Positions 1 through 10,300 of a DNA stretch of 64,000 nt are shown here, piece after piece. Position 1 is the first letter of the stretch, and each line of letters starts with the position of its first letter. The translations under genes were made by a program, and so were the position numbers. The stretch is from Hyphomonas pacifica (GTDB lineage: Bacteria; Pseudomonadota; Alphaproteobacteria; Caulobacterales; Hyphomonadaceae): contig NZ_AWFA01000012.1 of the NCBI RefSeq assembly GCF_000682675.1, forward strand, positions 1 through 64,000, given 5' to 3'. The notes under the pieces are model-generated. The model was not told where the DNA came from and searched no databases. It saw only the letters and a program-made list of their open reading frames with translations.

Positions 1-52
1 GCTTTGATTTCGTTCGGGAAAACCTGCCAGGCTTGTCGGATTGCGGCAGTCT
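1..52. repeat. Left copy of 52-bp direct repeat bounding the PKS/NRPS cluster
   Basis: This copy matches 55263-55314 in the same orientation at 51 of 52 positions. The only difference is a C at 32 against a T at 55294. The match stops at position 52. Because the window begins at position 1, the repeat could extend further left than can be seen. It lies just beyond the 3' end of the last PKS gene of the minus-strand arm. No gene is seen between it and that gene's stop codon at 109-111, and no convincing terminator stem for the operon is visible in 53-108. Confidence 0.9.
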
Positions 53-108
53 ATGTGCCTGTGAAGAGTTTTGCCTAAAATGCGTTTTTGCCGGTTTGAG
101 AGGAAGCG

Positions 109-3100
109 TCAGATAACGCCTTCCTCCCATTCTTCTTCTGTTTCCGCTCCAGCAGTCTCATTGTTTGCCGCATTCAGGGCTGCAGTCAGTTTTGTGACTG
201 CCTCATTAATTGTGATCCCGCTCAGCAGGTCACGCAGACCGATATCTATCTTGAGGGTAGCCGTGATGGCATTGCGGACTTGCACAGCCATCAGGGAATC
301 GAATCCCAGGTCAGAGATCGGCATGTCGGGATCCAGCGAGGATGGTGCATAGCCAAGGGCACGCCCGACATGGATTCTCAGGAAACCTTCCAGAAGTTCG
401 GGTCTCTGATCCGCAGGTGCAGCCAGGATATCCATTTCTGATTGGGCCGAAGCGTCAGCGCCCGCTGTCTCAGCCGGGACAGCATTGCGGCCCAGAAGGG
501 CGCGCACGCGGGTGCCGCTTTGTGAAGCGAGAAGATTGAGGTTCGCCTCAACCACGCTCGCATAGGCACGATTCTGGCTCACCAGCCTTTCCATCGCATC
601 AAGTCCTGCCTCAACGCCGATCTGGCCCAGACCAATGCGTTCCCACCGTTCCCGAACGGATGTCGGCAGGCGTGCGGCCATGCCGATATCCGCCCATGCG
701 CCCCAGCCGATGCTGGTGATCGGTTTGCCTTCGCTACGCCCGTGTGCGGCCAGGCTGTCCAGCCAGGCGTTTGCGCCCGCATAGTTCGCCTGACCCGGCC
801 CACCGAACATGGCGGAGCTGGAGGAGAAGAGGACGAACCAGTCTAGCGGCGCACGGGATGCGGCGCGTGTCAGATTCCGTGCGCCATCAACCTTCGGTCC
901 AGCAACCCTAAGAAGGCTGTCCAAAGATTGTTCGCTGAGTGGAGAGTCGTCCAGAATGCCGGCGGCATGCATGATACCGCGCAGGGGCAGGCTGTCTTTC
1001 AATGCAGTGGTGAAGAGATGATCGACAGAGGCAGAATCTGCGATATCGCAGGCAATGGCGCGGACTGTGCAGCCATGGGCCTCAGCCATCCGGGTGGCCG
1101 TCTGCTGCGCTTCGGCGCTGTCGCCTGAGCGGCCTGCCAGAATGATCTCGCCAGCCCCACGCTTTGCAAGACGTTCTGCAACAGCCAGCCCAAGACCTGA
1201 AAGCCCTCCGGTGACCAGATAGGCCCCGTCCTGACGCACTTCCATGCTATCGCCCGTCTGAAAATCAGGCAGGATGGCAATCTTGCCCGTGTGCCGGGCA
1301 TTCGCCATAAAGCGGAACGCATCAGCAGCCTGGGACAGAGGGAAGGCCTGCACAGGAAGCGGGGTGAGGGATCCACCTTCAACATCCTTCAGAAGACTCT
1401 CGAAGGAGGATCTGACCTGAGCGGGATCTGCAATGATCTGCTCGCCTAGATCAACAATCCGGTAATTCACATGCGGAGCACGCTCGGCTGCTTCTTCCGG
1501 TGTCCAGATATTATTCTTGCCGATCTCCAGGAAATAGCCGCCTGGCTTGGTCACGCGCATGCCAGCGACGATCATGTCTCCGGACAGCGCGTTGATGACC
1601 ATGTCGACGCCTTCGCCATTCGTGACTTTTTCGATCTGGTCGCCGAAACTGTCAGACCGGGAATCGAATGCGTGAGAGGCGCCGTGTTCAAGCACGAAGG
1701 CGCGCTTTTTCTTATTGCCGGCGGTGGCAATCACTTCGGCGCCCGCCCGCAGGGCAAGCTGCATGGCCGCAAATCCGACGCCCCCGGCAGCGGCATGGAC
1801 CAATACGCGCTGGCCTGGTTTCAGCCCGCCTGCTGTCGCAAAGCACAGCGCAGCCGTCAGGTAGGTGTTCGGCAGCGTGACGGCGTCCGCAAAAGTAATT
1901 GAGGCCGGTTTGGGAAGCACAAAGCGTTCCTTGACGGTGACATGGCTGGCAAAGCTGTCGCCTGCTAGGGCTACGACAGGGTCTCCGGGTTTCAGGCTGG
2001 AAACATGTTTGCCGACCCTGCTGACTACACCCGCGCATTCACTGCCCAGTCGGCCAGGATCGCCGGGATACATGCCAAGCGCATTCAGCACGTCCCGGAA
2101 GTTGAGGCCGCTCGCGCGAATGGCAATCTCTACATCGTGATCGCCCGGCGCTGTGCGCAGTTCTTCCTCAAGACGCAGCCGGTTGAGGTCCCCACGCTCT
2201 GTGACGCGCAGTACGCTACGTGTGTCTTCCGCCAGCGCGGCCGGGGCTTCCACAGGGCTGAGGCGGGGCGCGAAGAATGTGCCATTGCGCAGGGCCAGTT
2301 CCGGTTGACTGTTGGACAGCGCCAGGGCCTGCAGAATTGTTTTCGGATTTAGATCCGTATGGGGATCGAGATCCAGCTGCAGGATGTGCGAGGTCTGAAT
2401 TTCCGTATCTGCTGTACGGCATAGGCCGGCAAGTGTGCCTGCTGAAAGGTCCGGCAGGTCCTCAGGGAGGACGACCTTGGCCCCGCGGGTCAGGACGCAC
2501 ACATTTGTTCCGGCGCCGTCATGCTGAAGGGTCTGAAGTGTGGACAGGACAGCATCATATGTTGCTGCGCCAAAGGTGTCCTTCTCATCGCCACTTGTCG
2601 CCTCCATACCTGCGCAGGAAATGACCCAGGACGCAGGGGCTTGCTTGAGCGCTGCTGACAATTGCGAAGGCGCGATCAGGCGTGCGTTCAGTGTCTTTGC
2701 GATAGTCTCAGACTGGGCGCCGCCATTCCCGACGACAAGGACGCTCTCCGGGCTTGCGGCCTCAACAGAGGCAACAGGCTGCCAGGACAAGGCCAGCTCA
2801 TTGAGAGACATCTTTCCTGCGCCCAGGGCGCGCGCCAATGATTCAACTGAGACAACGCGGGCATGAAGCCCTTCAAGCCGGGCGATCGGTTCGCCCTGTT
2901 CTGTTTCCATAAGCAGGTCAGCGACAAGCTCAATATCATCAGAGCTTTCCTGGCGCAGACGGGCAACCATGACGACATTGCGCGGGGCAGGCCTCAGCCA
3001 CTGGATCTTGTCGATCCCGGTCGGCAGGTAGAGGCGGTCCTCGCCATCGCTTGGCACGATTGCGGTGACAGCATGGAAGATGCTGTCCAGAAGGGCCGGA

Positions 3101-6100
3101 TGGAAATTGTAGCTGGCAATGTCCTGTTCTGTATCCGGCAGGGTTGCCATGCCGACGGCGATGCCGTCTCCCTTGTTCAGGGTGGCGAGCCCGCGGAACA
3201 AAACTCCGTATTGCAGGCCCAGATTTTCCAGCCTTTCGTAAAGCGCCGGAACATCCACGGCCTCAGCGCACAGGGCGCGTGCCTCAGCCACGGTCGGGAT
3301 ATTGACGCTGTCCGATGTTGTGGTGCCGGACACGCGGGCATGTGCCAGATTTTGCCAGTCAGATCTCTCGTCTTCAGGTACACCGCGGACGATAAAGTCA
3401 AAGCCTTCCTCATGTGAGGGCTTGAGTTCCGTATGCAGCGTATGATCCGTGTCAGCATGTAATTCCAGCGGGGCATCAATGACCAACCCGGCAAGCGTGA
3501 CGGGCTGGTTGCCCATCGCCGCCTTGCCGGCTGTCAGGGCCATCTCGATATAGCCGGTCGCGGGGAAGATGACGCGATCAAGAATCTTGTGATCTGCCAG
3601 AAAGGCCGGGAAGTCAGCGCTTAGCGTTGCAATATGCGCATGTGCCGGAGGGGGCATTTTCTGCGTGTCGCCCAGCAGGGGATGAGAGGCTTCGCTGGCG
3701 CGTTGACGGCGTGCTGGCTGTTCGTCGATCCAGTAGCGTTGTTGCTGGAAAGGATATGTCGGTACGGCCACAAGTCTGCCGCCGGTCTCTTTGTAGACAT
3801 TCTGCCAGTTGATTTTCGCGCCAGCGGCATAGGACTGTGCCAGGGCTCCGCGGATGGTGGGCACATCCTTTTGGCCGCGGCGGAGAGATGGAATGGTTTT
3901 CCATTTTGCTGCAGGCCGTGCGCGGGCAGCGAGCCCAAGCAGGGCTGGCTGAGGGCCCAGTTCGATGAGGATGTCTGCGCCCGCGTCTTCCAGTGCGCCG
4001 ATACAGTCTGCAAAGCGTACGGCTCCGCGAGCATGGTCCCGCCAATATCTGGCGTCGGGCTTCTTACTGGCTGGGAAAGCCTGGCCAGTCAGGTTCGAAA
4101 TCAGCGGCAGTCGCGCAGATTGGTAAGAGACTTTACTCGCGGCCTGCTCAAAGGCATCCAGCATCGTGTCCAACAGCGGCGAGTGGAAGGCATGGCTGAC
4201 CGACAGGCGTCGGAACCCGATCTCCTTGCTTTCCAGCTCTGCGAGGACGGCCTCAACGGCTTCCTCACTACCGGAAATGACGGTCTCTTCAGGTCCGTTG
4301 ACCCCGGCGATGGCAATGTCTTTCTCGCGGCCTTTCAGTAGGTTCGCAATCTGGTCTTCGCTTGCAAAGACTGCCGCCATGGCACCGCCAGCGGGCAATT
4401 GCTGCATCAGGCGCCCGCGTTCGGCAACCAGACGCAGGGCATCTTCATGCGACATGACCCCGGCCAGGCAGGCGGCGACATATTCACCGATGCTATGCCC
4501 GGCGACCATGTTTGGCGTAACGCCCCATGATTTCCATAGCTCTGCCATGGCGTATTCCACGGCAAACAGGCAAGGCTGGGTGTAGAGGGTTTCAGAGATA
4601 CGGCTGTCTTCTTCGCTCTCAGTATACAGCACATCGAGAAGCGGGCGATTTAGTATGCCGGACAGGATTTGTGCAGAGGTGTCGATGGACGTGCGGAAGA
4701 CTGGCTCGGTCTCGTACAGCTCTCGTGTCATGCCGGGATATTGAGAGCCCTGACCGGTACAAAGGAATGCAATGCGGGGGGATTGGCTTGTGCTGGCATG
4801 TCCCGTCGCGGTGCCGGGCAAGGGAGCGCCCTGGGCCAGAGCCTCAAGGCCTTGCCGCAGGTCATCTGTGCTCGAAGCAACAAGTGCGGCGCGGTGCATG
4901 CGGTGCGCGCGGCCAACGGCAAGTGTGCGCGTGAAAGAGGAAAAGTCCGCAGAATTGTCACGGCTCAGATAGTTCGCGTATCGCTCGGCAAGATCCCGCA
5001 GGGCGTTCGGGGTCTCGGCTGATAGCGGGACTGTGCGCAGGGCATGATCTTGTTCTGTCTCTGCCGTCTCGGCCTCAGGCGCGTCCGCGAGCAAAATGTG
5101 CACATTCGTGCCGCTGAAACCGAAAGAACTGACACCCGCCCGGCGCGGCGTTTCGCGGCGCGGCCATGGCGTAGGGGCCGTTACAACCTCCAAAGCAAGG
5201 TCATCCCAGTCAATACCGGGATTGGGTGTTTCGAAATGCAGCTGGGGCAGAAGCGTTTCTGATCTCATGCAGGCCAGAACCTTCAGCAGTCCTGCAATGC
5301 CGGAAGCCGCTTCCGTATGGCCTATATTGGTCTTGATGGAACCGATGCGCAGCGGGTTTGAGCGCTCGCGCCCTTCGCACAGAATGGCACCCAGAGCGCC
5401 TGCTTCAATCGGGTCACCAATGGGGGTACCGGTACCGTGGGTCTCGATATAGTCGATATCCAGCGGGGTCAGGCTTGCGCTCTTCAGGGCGTTGCGGAGC
5501 ATGCGCTCCTGGGCTGGACCGCTGGGGACGGTCATGCCGCTGGAGCGACCATCGGAATTGGTCGCAGAGCCGACAATCAGACCGAGAATGGGGTTTCCGT
5601 CAGCCTTTGCGTCAGACAGGCGCTTCAGCGCAATCATGGCGCAGCCTTCTGCCCTGGCAAAGCCATTTGCGGAGGCATCGAACGTCTTGCAGGCACCGTC
5701 TGGCGAAAGCATGCCCCAGCGTGAGAACATGGCCATGGCATCCGGCAGGGCAATCACGGCGGCGCCACCGGCCAGCGCCAGATTGCTCTCCCCCTCGCGA
5801 AGGCTGGCGCAGGCAAGATGGATTGCGTTCAGAGACGAAGAGCAGGCCGTGTCAACGGCAACGCAGGGCCCAAGAAAACCATAGGTAAAGGAGATGCGGC
5901 CGGGAGCGGCATTCAGCGCGCCGCCTGTCGCAGAATAGACATCAGACTGTTCGGCGCCCTTCGCCCACATCAGGCGAGCATATTCGGTCGTGGACATGCC
6001 GACGAAAACGCCCGTCGCGCTGCCCTCCAGCTTGTCTGGCGCTATACCTGCCGTCTCCATGGCTTCATGAGCCGTTTGCAGAAGAAGACGTTGCTGAGGG

Positions 6101-6450
6101 TCCAGGGATTTTGCCTCGCGTGGAGAGATGCCGAAGAATTGCGGATCGAACAGGTCAATGCCTTCAACAAATCCCCCCTTTTTGGTGACGATCTTGCCCG
6201 CTGCATTCTGGTCAGGCGAATAATATGCATCAGCATCCCAGCGGTCAGCCGGAATCGTGTCGACCGCGTTCACCTTGCCGGCGAGCAGGTTGTGCAGGTC
6301 ATCCAGAGACTTTACCCCGCCAGGGTAACGCATGCCGCATCCGACAATTGCGATCGGTTCGGTCTTGGCATGCTTGGCGGCATCCAGTTTGGATTGAAGC
6401 CGCTCAATGGCGCTGAGTGCGTCTTTCAGCATGTCACGGGAGGTTGTCAT
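109..6450 (-). CDS. Type I PKS single module M6: KS-AT-DH-ER-KR-ACP, last PKS of the minus arm
   Basis: This 2113-residue protein is one fully reducing extension module. KS covers about 33-455 (DTACSSS with Cys203, His338, His378). AT covers about 560-880, with GHSIG (Ser653) and HAFH at 753-756, a malonyl-CoA pattern. DH covers about 920-1200: His954 and Asp1122 are present, but the glycine of HxxxGxxxxP is Asp958. ER is about 1410-1730 (HAAAGGVG at 1552-1559). KR is about 1740-1925, with an NADPH loop at 1743-1754, LDD at 1833-1835 (B-type) and Tyr1890. ACP Ser2052 sits in GFDSL. The expected product is a saturated two-carbon extension. The start overlaps the transporter stop by ATGA. Unlike M1-M5, it ends in a short acidic tail (EEEWEEGVI) instead of an 'LSEEEL' helix, which suits handover to a TubC-type docking domain on NRPS1. 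It has no thioesterase domain. Confidence 0.95.
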   Translation of the reverse strand: MTTSRDMLKDALSAIERLQSKLDAAKHAKTEPIAIVGCGMRYPGGVKSLDDLHNLLAGKVNAVDTIPADRWDADAYYSPDQNAAGKIVTKKGGFVEGIDLFDPQFFGISPREAKSLDPQQRLLLQTAHEAMETAGIAPDKLEGSATGVFVGMSTTEYARLMWAKGAEQSDVYSATGGALNAAPGRISFTYGFLGPCVAVDTACSSSLNAIHLACASLREGESNLALAGGAAVIALPDAMAMFSRWGMLSPDGACKTFDASANGFARAEGCAMIALKRLSDAKADGNPILGLIVGSATNSDGRSSGMTVPSGPAQERMLRNALKSASLTPLDIDYIETHGTGTPIGDPIEAGALGAILCEGRERSNPLRIGSIKTNIGHTEAASGIAGLLKVLACMRSETLLPQLHFETPNPGIDWDDLALEVVTAPTPWPRRETPRRAGVSSFGFSGTNVHILLADAPEAETAETEQDHALRTVPLSAETPNALRDLAERYANYLSRDNSADFSSFTRTLAVGRAHRMHRAALVASSTDDLRQGLEALAQGAPLPGTATGHASTSQSPRIAFLCTGQGSQYPGMTRELYETEPVFRTSIDTSAQILSGILNRPLLDVLYTESEEDSRISETLYTQPCLFAVEYAMAELWKSWGVTPNMVAGHSIGEYVAACLAGVMSHEDALRLVAERGRLMQQLPAGGAMAAVFASEDQIANLLKGREKDIAIAGVNGPEETVISGSEEAVEAVLAELESKEIGFRRLSVSHAFHSPLLDTMLDAFEQAASKVSYQSARLPLISNLTGQAFPASKKPDARYWRDHARGAVRFADCIGALEDAGADILIELGPQPALLGLAARARPAAKWKTIPSLRRGQKDVPTIRGALAQSYAAGAKINWQNVYKETGGRLVAVPTYPFQQQRYWIDEQPARRQRASEASHPLLGDTQKMPPPAHAHIATLSADFPAFLADHKILDRVIFPATGYIEMALTAGKAAMGNQPVTLAGLVIDAPLELHADTDHTLHTELKPSHEEGFDFIVRGVPEDERSDWQNLAHARVSGTTTSDSVNIPTVAEARALCAEAVDVPALYERLENLGLQYGVLFRGLATLNKGDGIAVGMATLPDTEQDIASYNFHPALLDSIFHAVTAIVPSDGEDRLYLPTGIDKIQWLRPAPRNVVMVARLRQESSDDIELVADLLMETEQGEPIARLEGLHARVVSVESLARALGAGKMSLNELALSWQPVASVEAASPESVLVVGNGGAQSETIAKTLNARLIAPSQLSAALKQAPASWVISCAGMEATSGDEKDTFGAATYDAVLSTLQTLQHDGAGTNVCVLTRGAKVVLPEDLPDLSAGTLAGLCRTADTEIQTSHILQLDLDPHTDLNPKTILQALALSNSQPELALRNGTFFAPRLSPVEAPAALAEDTRSVLRVTERGDLNRLRLEEELRTAPGDHDVEIAIRASGLNFRDVLNALGMYPGDPGRLGSECAGVVSRVGKHVSSLKPGDPVVALAGDSFASHVTVKERFVLPKPASITFADAVTLPNTYLTAALCFATAGGLKPGQRVLVHAAAGGVGFAAMQLALRAGAEVIATAGNKKKRAFVLEHGASHAFDSRSDSFGDQIEKVTNGEGVDMVINALSGDMIVAGMRVTKPGGYFLEIGKNNIWTPEEAAERAPHVNYRIVDLGEQIIADPAQVRSSFESLLKDVEGGSLTPLPVQAFPLSQAADAFRFMANARHTGKIAILPDFQTGDSMEVRQDGAYLVTGGLSGLGLAVAERLAKRGAGEIILAGRSGDSAEAQQTATRMAEAHGCTVRAIACDIADSASVDHLFTTALKDSLPLRGIMHAAGILDDSPLSEQSLDSLLRVAGPKVDGARNLTRAASRAPLDWFVLFSSSSAMFGGPGQANYAGANAWLDSLAAHGRSEGKPITSIGWGAWADIGMAARLPTSVRERWERIGLGQIGVEAGLDAMERLVSQNRAYASVVEANLNLLASQSGTRVRALLGRNAVPAETAGADASAQSEMDILAAPADQRPELLEGFLRIHVGRALGYAPSSLDPDMPISDLGFDSLMAVQVRNAITATLKIDIGLRDLLSGITINEAVTKLTAALNAANNETAGAETEEEWEEGVI

Positions 6451-7316
6451 GAAGGGAGTCTCTTACGAAGGGCGTTGAAGCCGAGAAGTATGGGGGTAAT
6501 ACTGGCCAGGCAAACAATTGCCAAAAGAATAAGAACCTGAAGGCCGGGCCGCTGATGTGTACTGAGCCAGTTCAGAAGGAATGTGAGTGGAATTGGAGCA
6601 AGCAAAAGCGGTGCAACCGGCGCCACAGGCGCTGTTTTTGCGGCTTTATCAAGCATCCACAAGGCGACCAAACTCATTCCTCCGGTAAGCATAAAGAAGA
6701 GGATGTGTTGCAAATCCGGTGCCATCCACACCTTCGGAATGAACGGCATCAGGCAAGCGACTATCCCGAGCGGCAAATAGAAAAGATTTGCCGATGTTGG
6801 CTCGGTTTTTAGGGCGCGTGTCAACACAATGAACAGGCTGAACGATACAGGCATTCCAATGATTCCGGCCAGGGCACGCGCATGAGGAATGGCTGGCTGT
6901 ACGAAGATCAGGCCCGCCGCCAGACCGCCTGCAATGGCCGCCAGCCAGAGGAAAGCGGGTGTCCGGTCTTTTGACAGGATCGCCGTAAAGAGGATGACAA
7001 GGAAGGGAGTGGCCCAGAATGCGGCATAGGCTGTGTCTCCGAACCCCTGCTGCCTGGCGAAGGCCCAGGAAAGGGGCATCATCAACAGCATGACAGCCCT
7101 CAGAAACTGGAAGGTAAGTTTTCCAGTGCGGACCAGCCTTTTGGGGCCCCGAACACCCACAACAAGCCCCCAGATCACCAACTGCATCAGATAGTGCATC
7201 CAGACTATTTGAAGAGGCGAATAGGCGTTGAGAAGCGAGCCTATGATGGCTTCCGTAAGGATCCAGACCAGAACAAATCCGACCATCAGGGCTATGCTGC
7301 GCGATGCCATCGTCAT
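6447..7316 (-). CDS. EamA/DMT-family membrane transporter embedded in the PKS operon
   Basis: This 289-residue protein is almost entirely hydrophobic, with about ten predicted membrane spans in two halves, as in the EamA (drug/metabolite transporter) superfamily. There is no signal peptide beyond the first span, and the C-terminus is short and basic (NALRKRLPS). It sits between PKS modules M5 and M6. Its ATG overlaps the M5 stop and its TGA overlaps the M6 start, both as ATGA, so it is co-transcribed and probably translationally coupled with the megasynthases. By position it probably exports the product or an intermediate, or confers self-protection. The substrate cannot be read from the sequence, and EamA proteins also move amino acids, nucleotides and sugars. 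Confidence 0.85.
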   Translation of the reverse strand: MTMASRSIALMVGFVLVWILTEAIIGSLLNAYSPLQIVWMHYLMQLVIWGLVVGVRGPKRLVRTGKLTFQFLRAVMLLMMPLSWAFARQQGFGDTAYAAFWATPFLVILFTAILSKDRTPAFLWLAAIAGGLAAGLIFVQPAIPHARALAGIIGMPVSFSLFIVLTRALKTEPTSANLFYLPLGIVACLMPFIPKVWMAPDLQHILFFMLTGGMSLVALWMLDKAAKTAPVAPVAPLLLAPIPLTFLLNWLSTHQRPGLQVLILLAIVCLASITPILLGFNALRKRLPS

Positions 7317-10300
7317 TCAAGCGTATCCAGTTTCGCGCGAAGACGGGCCATGATGTCTTCTTCGCTCATATCGTCGTCTTCAGCTGTCTGGCGGGTATTC
7401 GCATCGGCAGATGCGGCAGGGGCTTTGGGAGTGGCGGCCTCCTGCGGGGCGAAGCGTGTTTCCAGAAAACCTGCCAGCGCGTTCACATTGGGATAGTTGA
7501 ATGTCAGCGTTGAGGGCAGTTTCAGGCCCGTTCCGACTTCCAGTTTGCGACGTAGCTCCACGGACATGAGACTGTCCATCCCCATTTCAAACAGGCCTCG
7601 GTCAGGAGGAATGTTGTCGCCAGAGGACTCTCCCATCACTTGCGCAGCCTGCTCTGAAACAAAGCGCGCGAGTATGTCCAGCCGGGCTGCTTCTGGCGCA
7701 TTGGCGATTTGCTGATGGAGATCCGTTTCCGGAGTATCAGCGGGGCTCAAGGTTGGTTTCGCCCCAAGGGGCTGGATGCGCCCTGACACCTTCTTCAGGC
7801 CGCTTAACATGGGTCGCGCACGACGTGTTTCGTGAAGGTCTGTCAGACGCTGCCAGTCGATCTCGGCAATAAGTGTATGGCCGGTTCTGGCGTCACGCAT
7901 CAAGTCTCCCAATGAGGCGAGGGCGGCTTCGGCCTGCATCGGTGTCAGGCCCTGAGCAGCATAGGTCTTTTGTGTATCATCAGAGGCGAGACGCATCGTA
8001 TCCCACGTGCCCCAACCAATCGAAAAGACCTGCAATTCCTCCGGCTTGCGCTCTGCCGTAGCGTCCAGAAAAGCATTTGCGGCAGCATAATGGGCAAAGC
8101 CCGGAGCCCCCAGAACGGCGGTGGTTGAAGAGAACAGGGCGAGGAAATCCGCACCGCGCTTGTTCAGCGCCTGTTCGAGCGCCAATGTACCCATCACTTT
8201 CGGACGGAACATGGACTGTACCCGCTCCGCGTTCAGATCTTTCAGGGGAGCGGCTTCCAGATGAGCCGCCGCGTGGAACGCGCCACGCAGGGCGGGACCA
8301 GCCTGAAGCAGTGTATCCAGAGCGGCATTCAAGGCTTCAGGGTCTGAAATATCTGCTTTCAGGGCAACGGCTTCTGCGCCCACTTCCCGGATGGCTGTCA
8401 TGGCAGGGCCATCCGGGTCCGGATGCCGGCCCAGCAGAGCGATACGTCCAGCGCCATTTTCTGCAAGCCAACGGCCAATCAGGGCGCCTAGCCCACCAAA
8501 GCCGCCTGTGACCAGATATGTGCCATTCTTGTCAAACTGGATGGACCGAGAAGGCACAAAGGACTCTACAAGTCGTGGGGCGTAGCGTTTGCCCTGTCGC
8601 CATGCCGTCTGGTCTTCTGTGTCAGCGTTGAGAAGAGAGTTCGCCGCGCATTGGGCCTGAGTTTGCATATCATCATCCGTATCGAGATCAATGATACCGC
8701 CCCAAACGGATGGGCATTCCAGGGCCGCGACGCGGCCAAGGCCCAGCAGAGGTGCCTGCCATTGCACGCATGGCTTGGCTGGCGCATCTCCGCAGGCAAA
8801 TGCCCGGCGTGTTACGATCCAGAGGCGACAATCCTTTTGGGATTCCATCAGGTTTTGCAGATGGCTGAGAGGGGTGAGGAATGCTCTGGCTTCCAGATCC
8901 GCTGGCATGGGCTCTGACTCGGGCAGCGCAAGAGCATCCAGATACAAAATGTCCTGCACTCCATCTGGCACCTCATTCAGATCTGAGACCGTCAGGAGCT
9001 CAGCCCCGCATGTTTCAAGCGTGTGGGACAGCGTGTCCGTGAAGTTCGTTTTCTCTCCCAGAATGGCAATCCGGTGTTTGGCCAGAGGTTTGCGCGCTGC
9101 AATCAGCATTTGCTGGGAGGCGGCGCGGTTCAGCGTCTGGTCTCCGCCGACACTCGCAATGTCTACCAACTCGGCGTCTTGTAGCAACGTTTGCCAGGCG
9201 TTCCTTGAAATCAGCGGGTAATCTGCACGCAGGTTTCGATCCGTAAACCGCCACCAGCCCGGTGTCATTCCAAAGGTGAGGTCTACCCATAATTCAGGGA
9301 CTACGCCTTCCAGCAGTGTCATGATACCACCTGGGGCAAGTAACTGGCTGGCATGGCCAATTGTTTGTGACAGATCCTGTGTCGCATGCAGGACATTGGC
9401 GGCGATCACAAGGTCATATTCCTTGCTTTCATAGCCTTGGGAGGCAGGACTTTTCTCGATATCTAGAAGGCCGGTTCGAAAGCCTTTATTATGCCCAAAG
9501 TGTTCAGATGCGGCCTCAAGGAAATGGGGCGAGACATCCGTAAACATGTATTCAACGGCGTAAGATGAGAGCGCCTCAAGCACAGCGCCAGTGCTGCCGC
9601 CGGTTCCGCCGCCAATTTCCAAAACCCGCACAGGCCGTCCTTCGGGAAGGTCTCGTGTCACTTTTCTCAAGAAGGACGTGATTGTTCCATTATAGGTTCT
9701 TGCGAACGGTGCCTCTATGTAGAGTTCCCGCGCTTCGGCAAGTGATCCGCCTGGGAACAACAGGTCGATGGCATCCGCGTCTCCGGTCAACACCTCCGCG
9801 AGAGATGTCCCGCAGCGCTGCAGAATGGAGAGTTCTGCGTGTGCTGTGTTTGAATTGCGGATAGCTTCAGACAAGCCCTCAATATCAGCCTTTGGCAAAG
9901 CGGCCTGGACCGTGAACTGATCGGCCTCTGTGGTGATAATGCCCTGTTCAGTCAGGATCTTCAGTAGTCTTCCAAAAAGATGTTTCTGGCCATCCGTGAT
10001 TGAAAGCCGTCTGGCTTCTTTCCCGGCATCGAAGGAACGGCCTGGCGTTTGATCAAAGCCAAGTTTACCCAGGGCTTCAGAGATATAGCCGACGGAGATG
10101 TCATCCAGTATTGGCAATACGGATGAGTAAGCTTCCAGGCCCTGCTGCCGGGAGATGTCGGCAAAGGCGTGCGCGAGGTCTTCTGCGATAGCGGCCGGGG
10201 ATGTTAGATCACGGGCTGCAACCGATCTTGCTGGCGTTTCATGCCAAGCGATTTCATAAGCTGTAGCACGATCAGCCTGCTGAATATTCGTGCGAGTCAG

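Noticed and set aside
60-108. AAAA/TTTT words after the M6 stop as an operon terminator
   Set aside because: They do not form a GC-rich stem followed by a T-run on the minus strand.
3993-4341. Long frames on the strand opposite the PKS genes throughout 1-36,700
   Set aside because: They are shadows of GC-biased coding sequence on the other strand; none shows its own domain or ribosome site.
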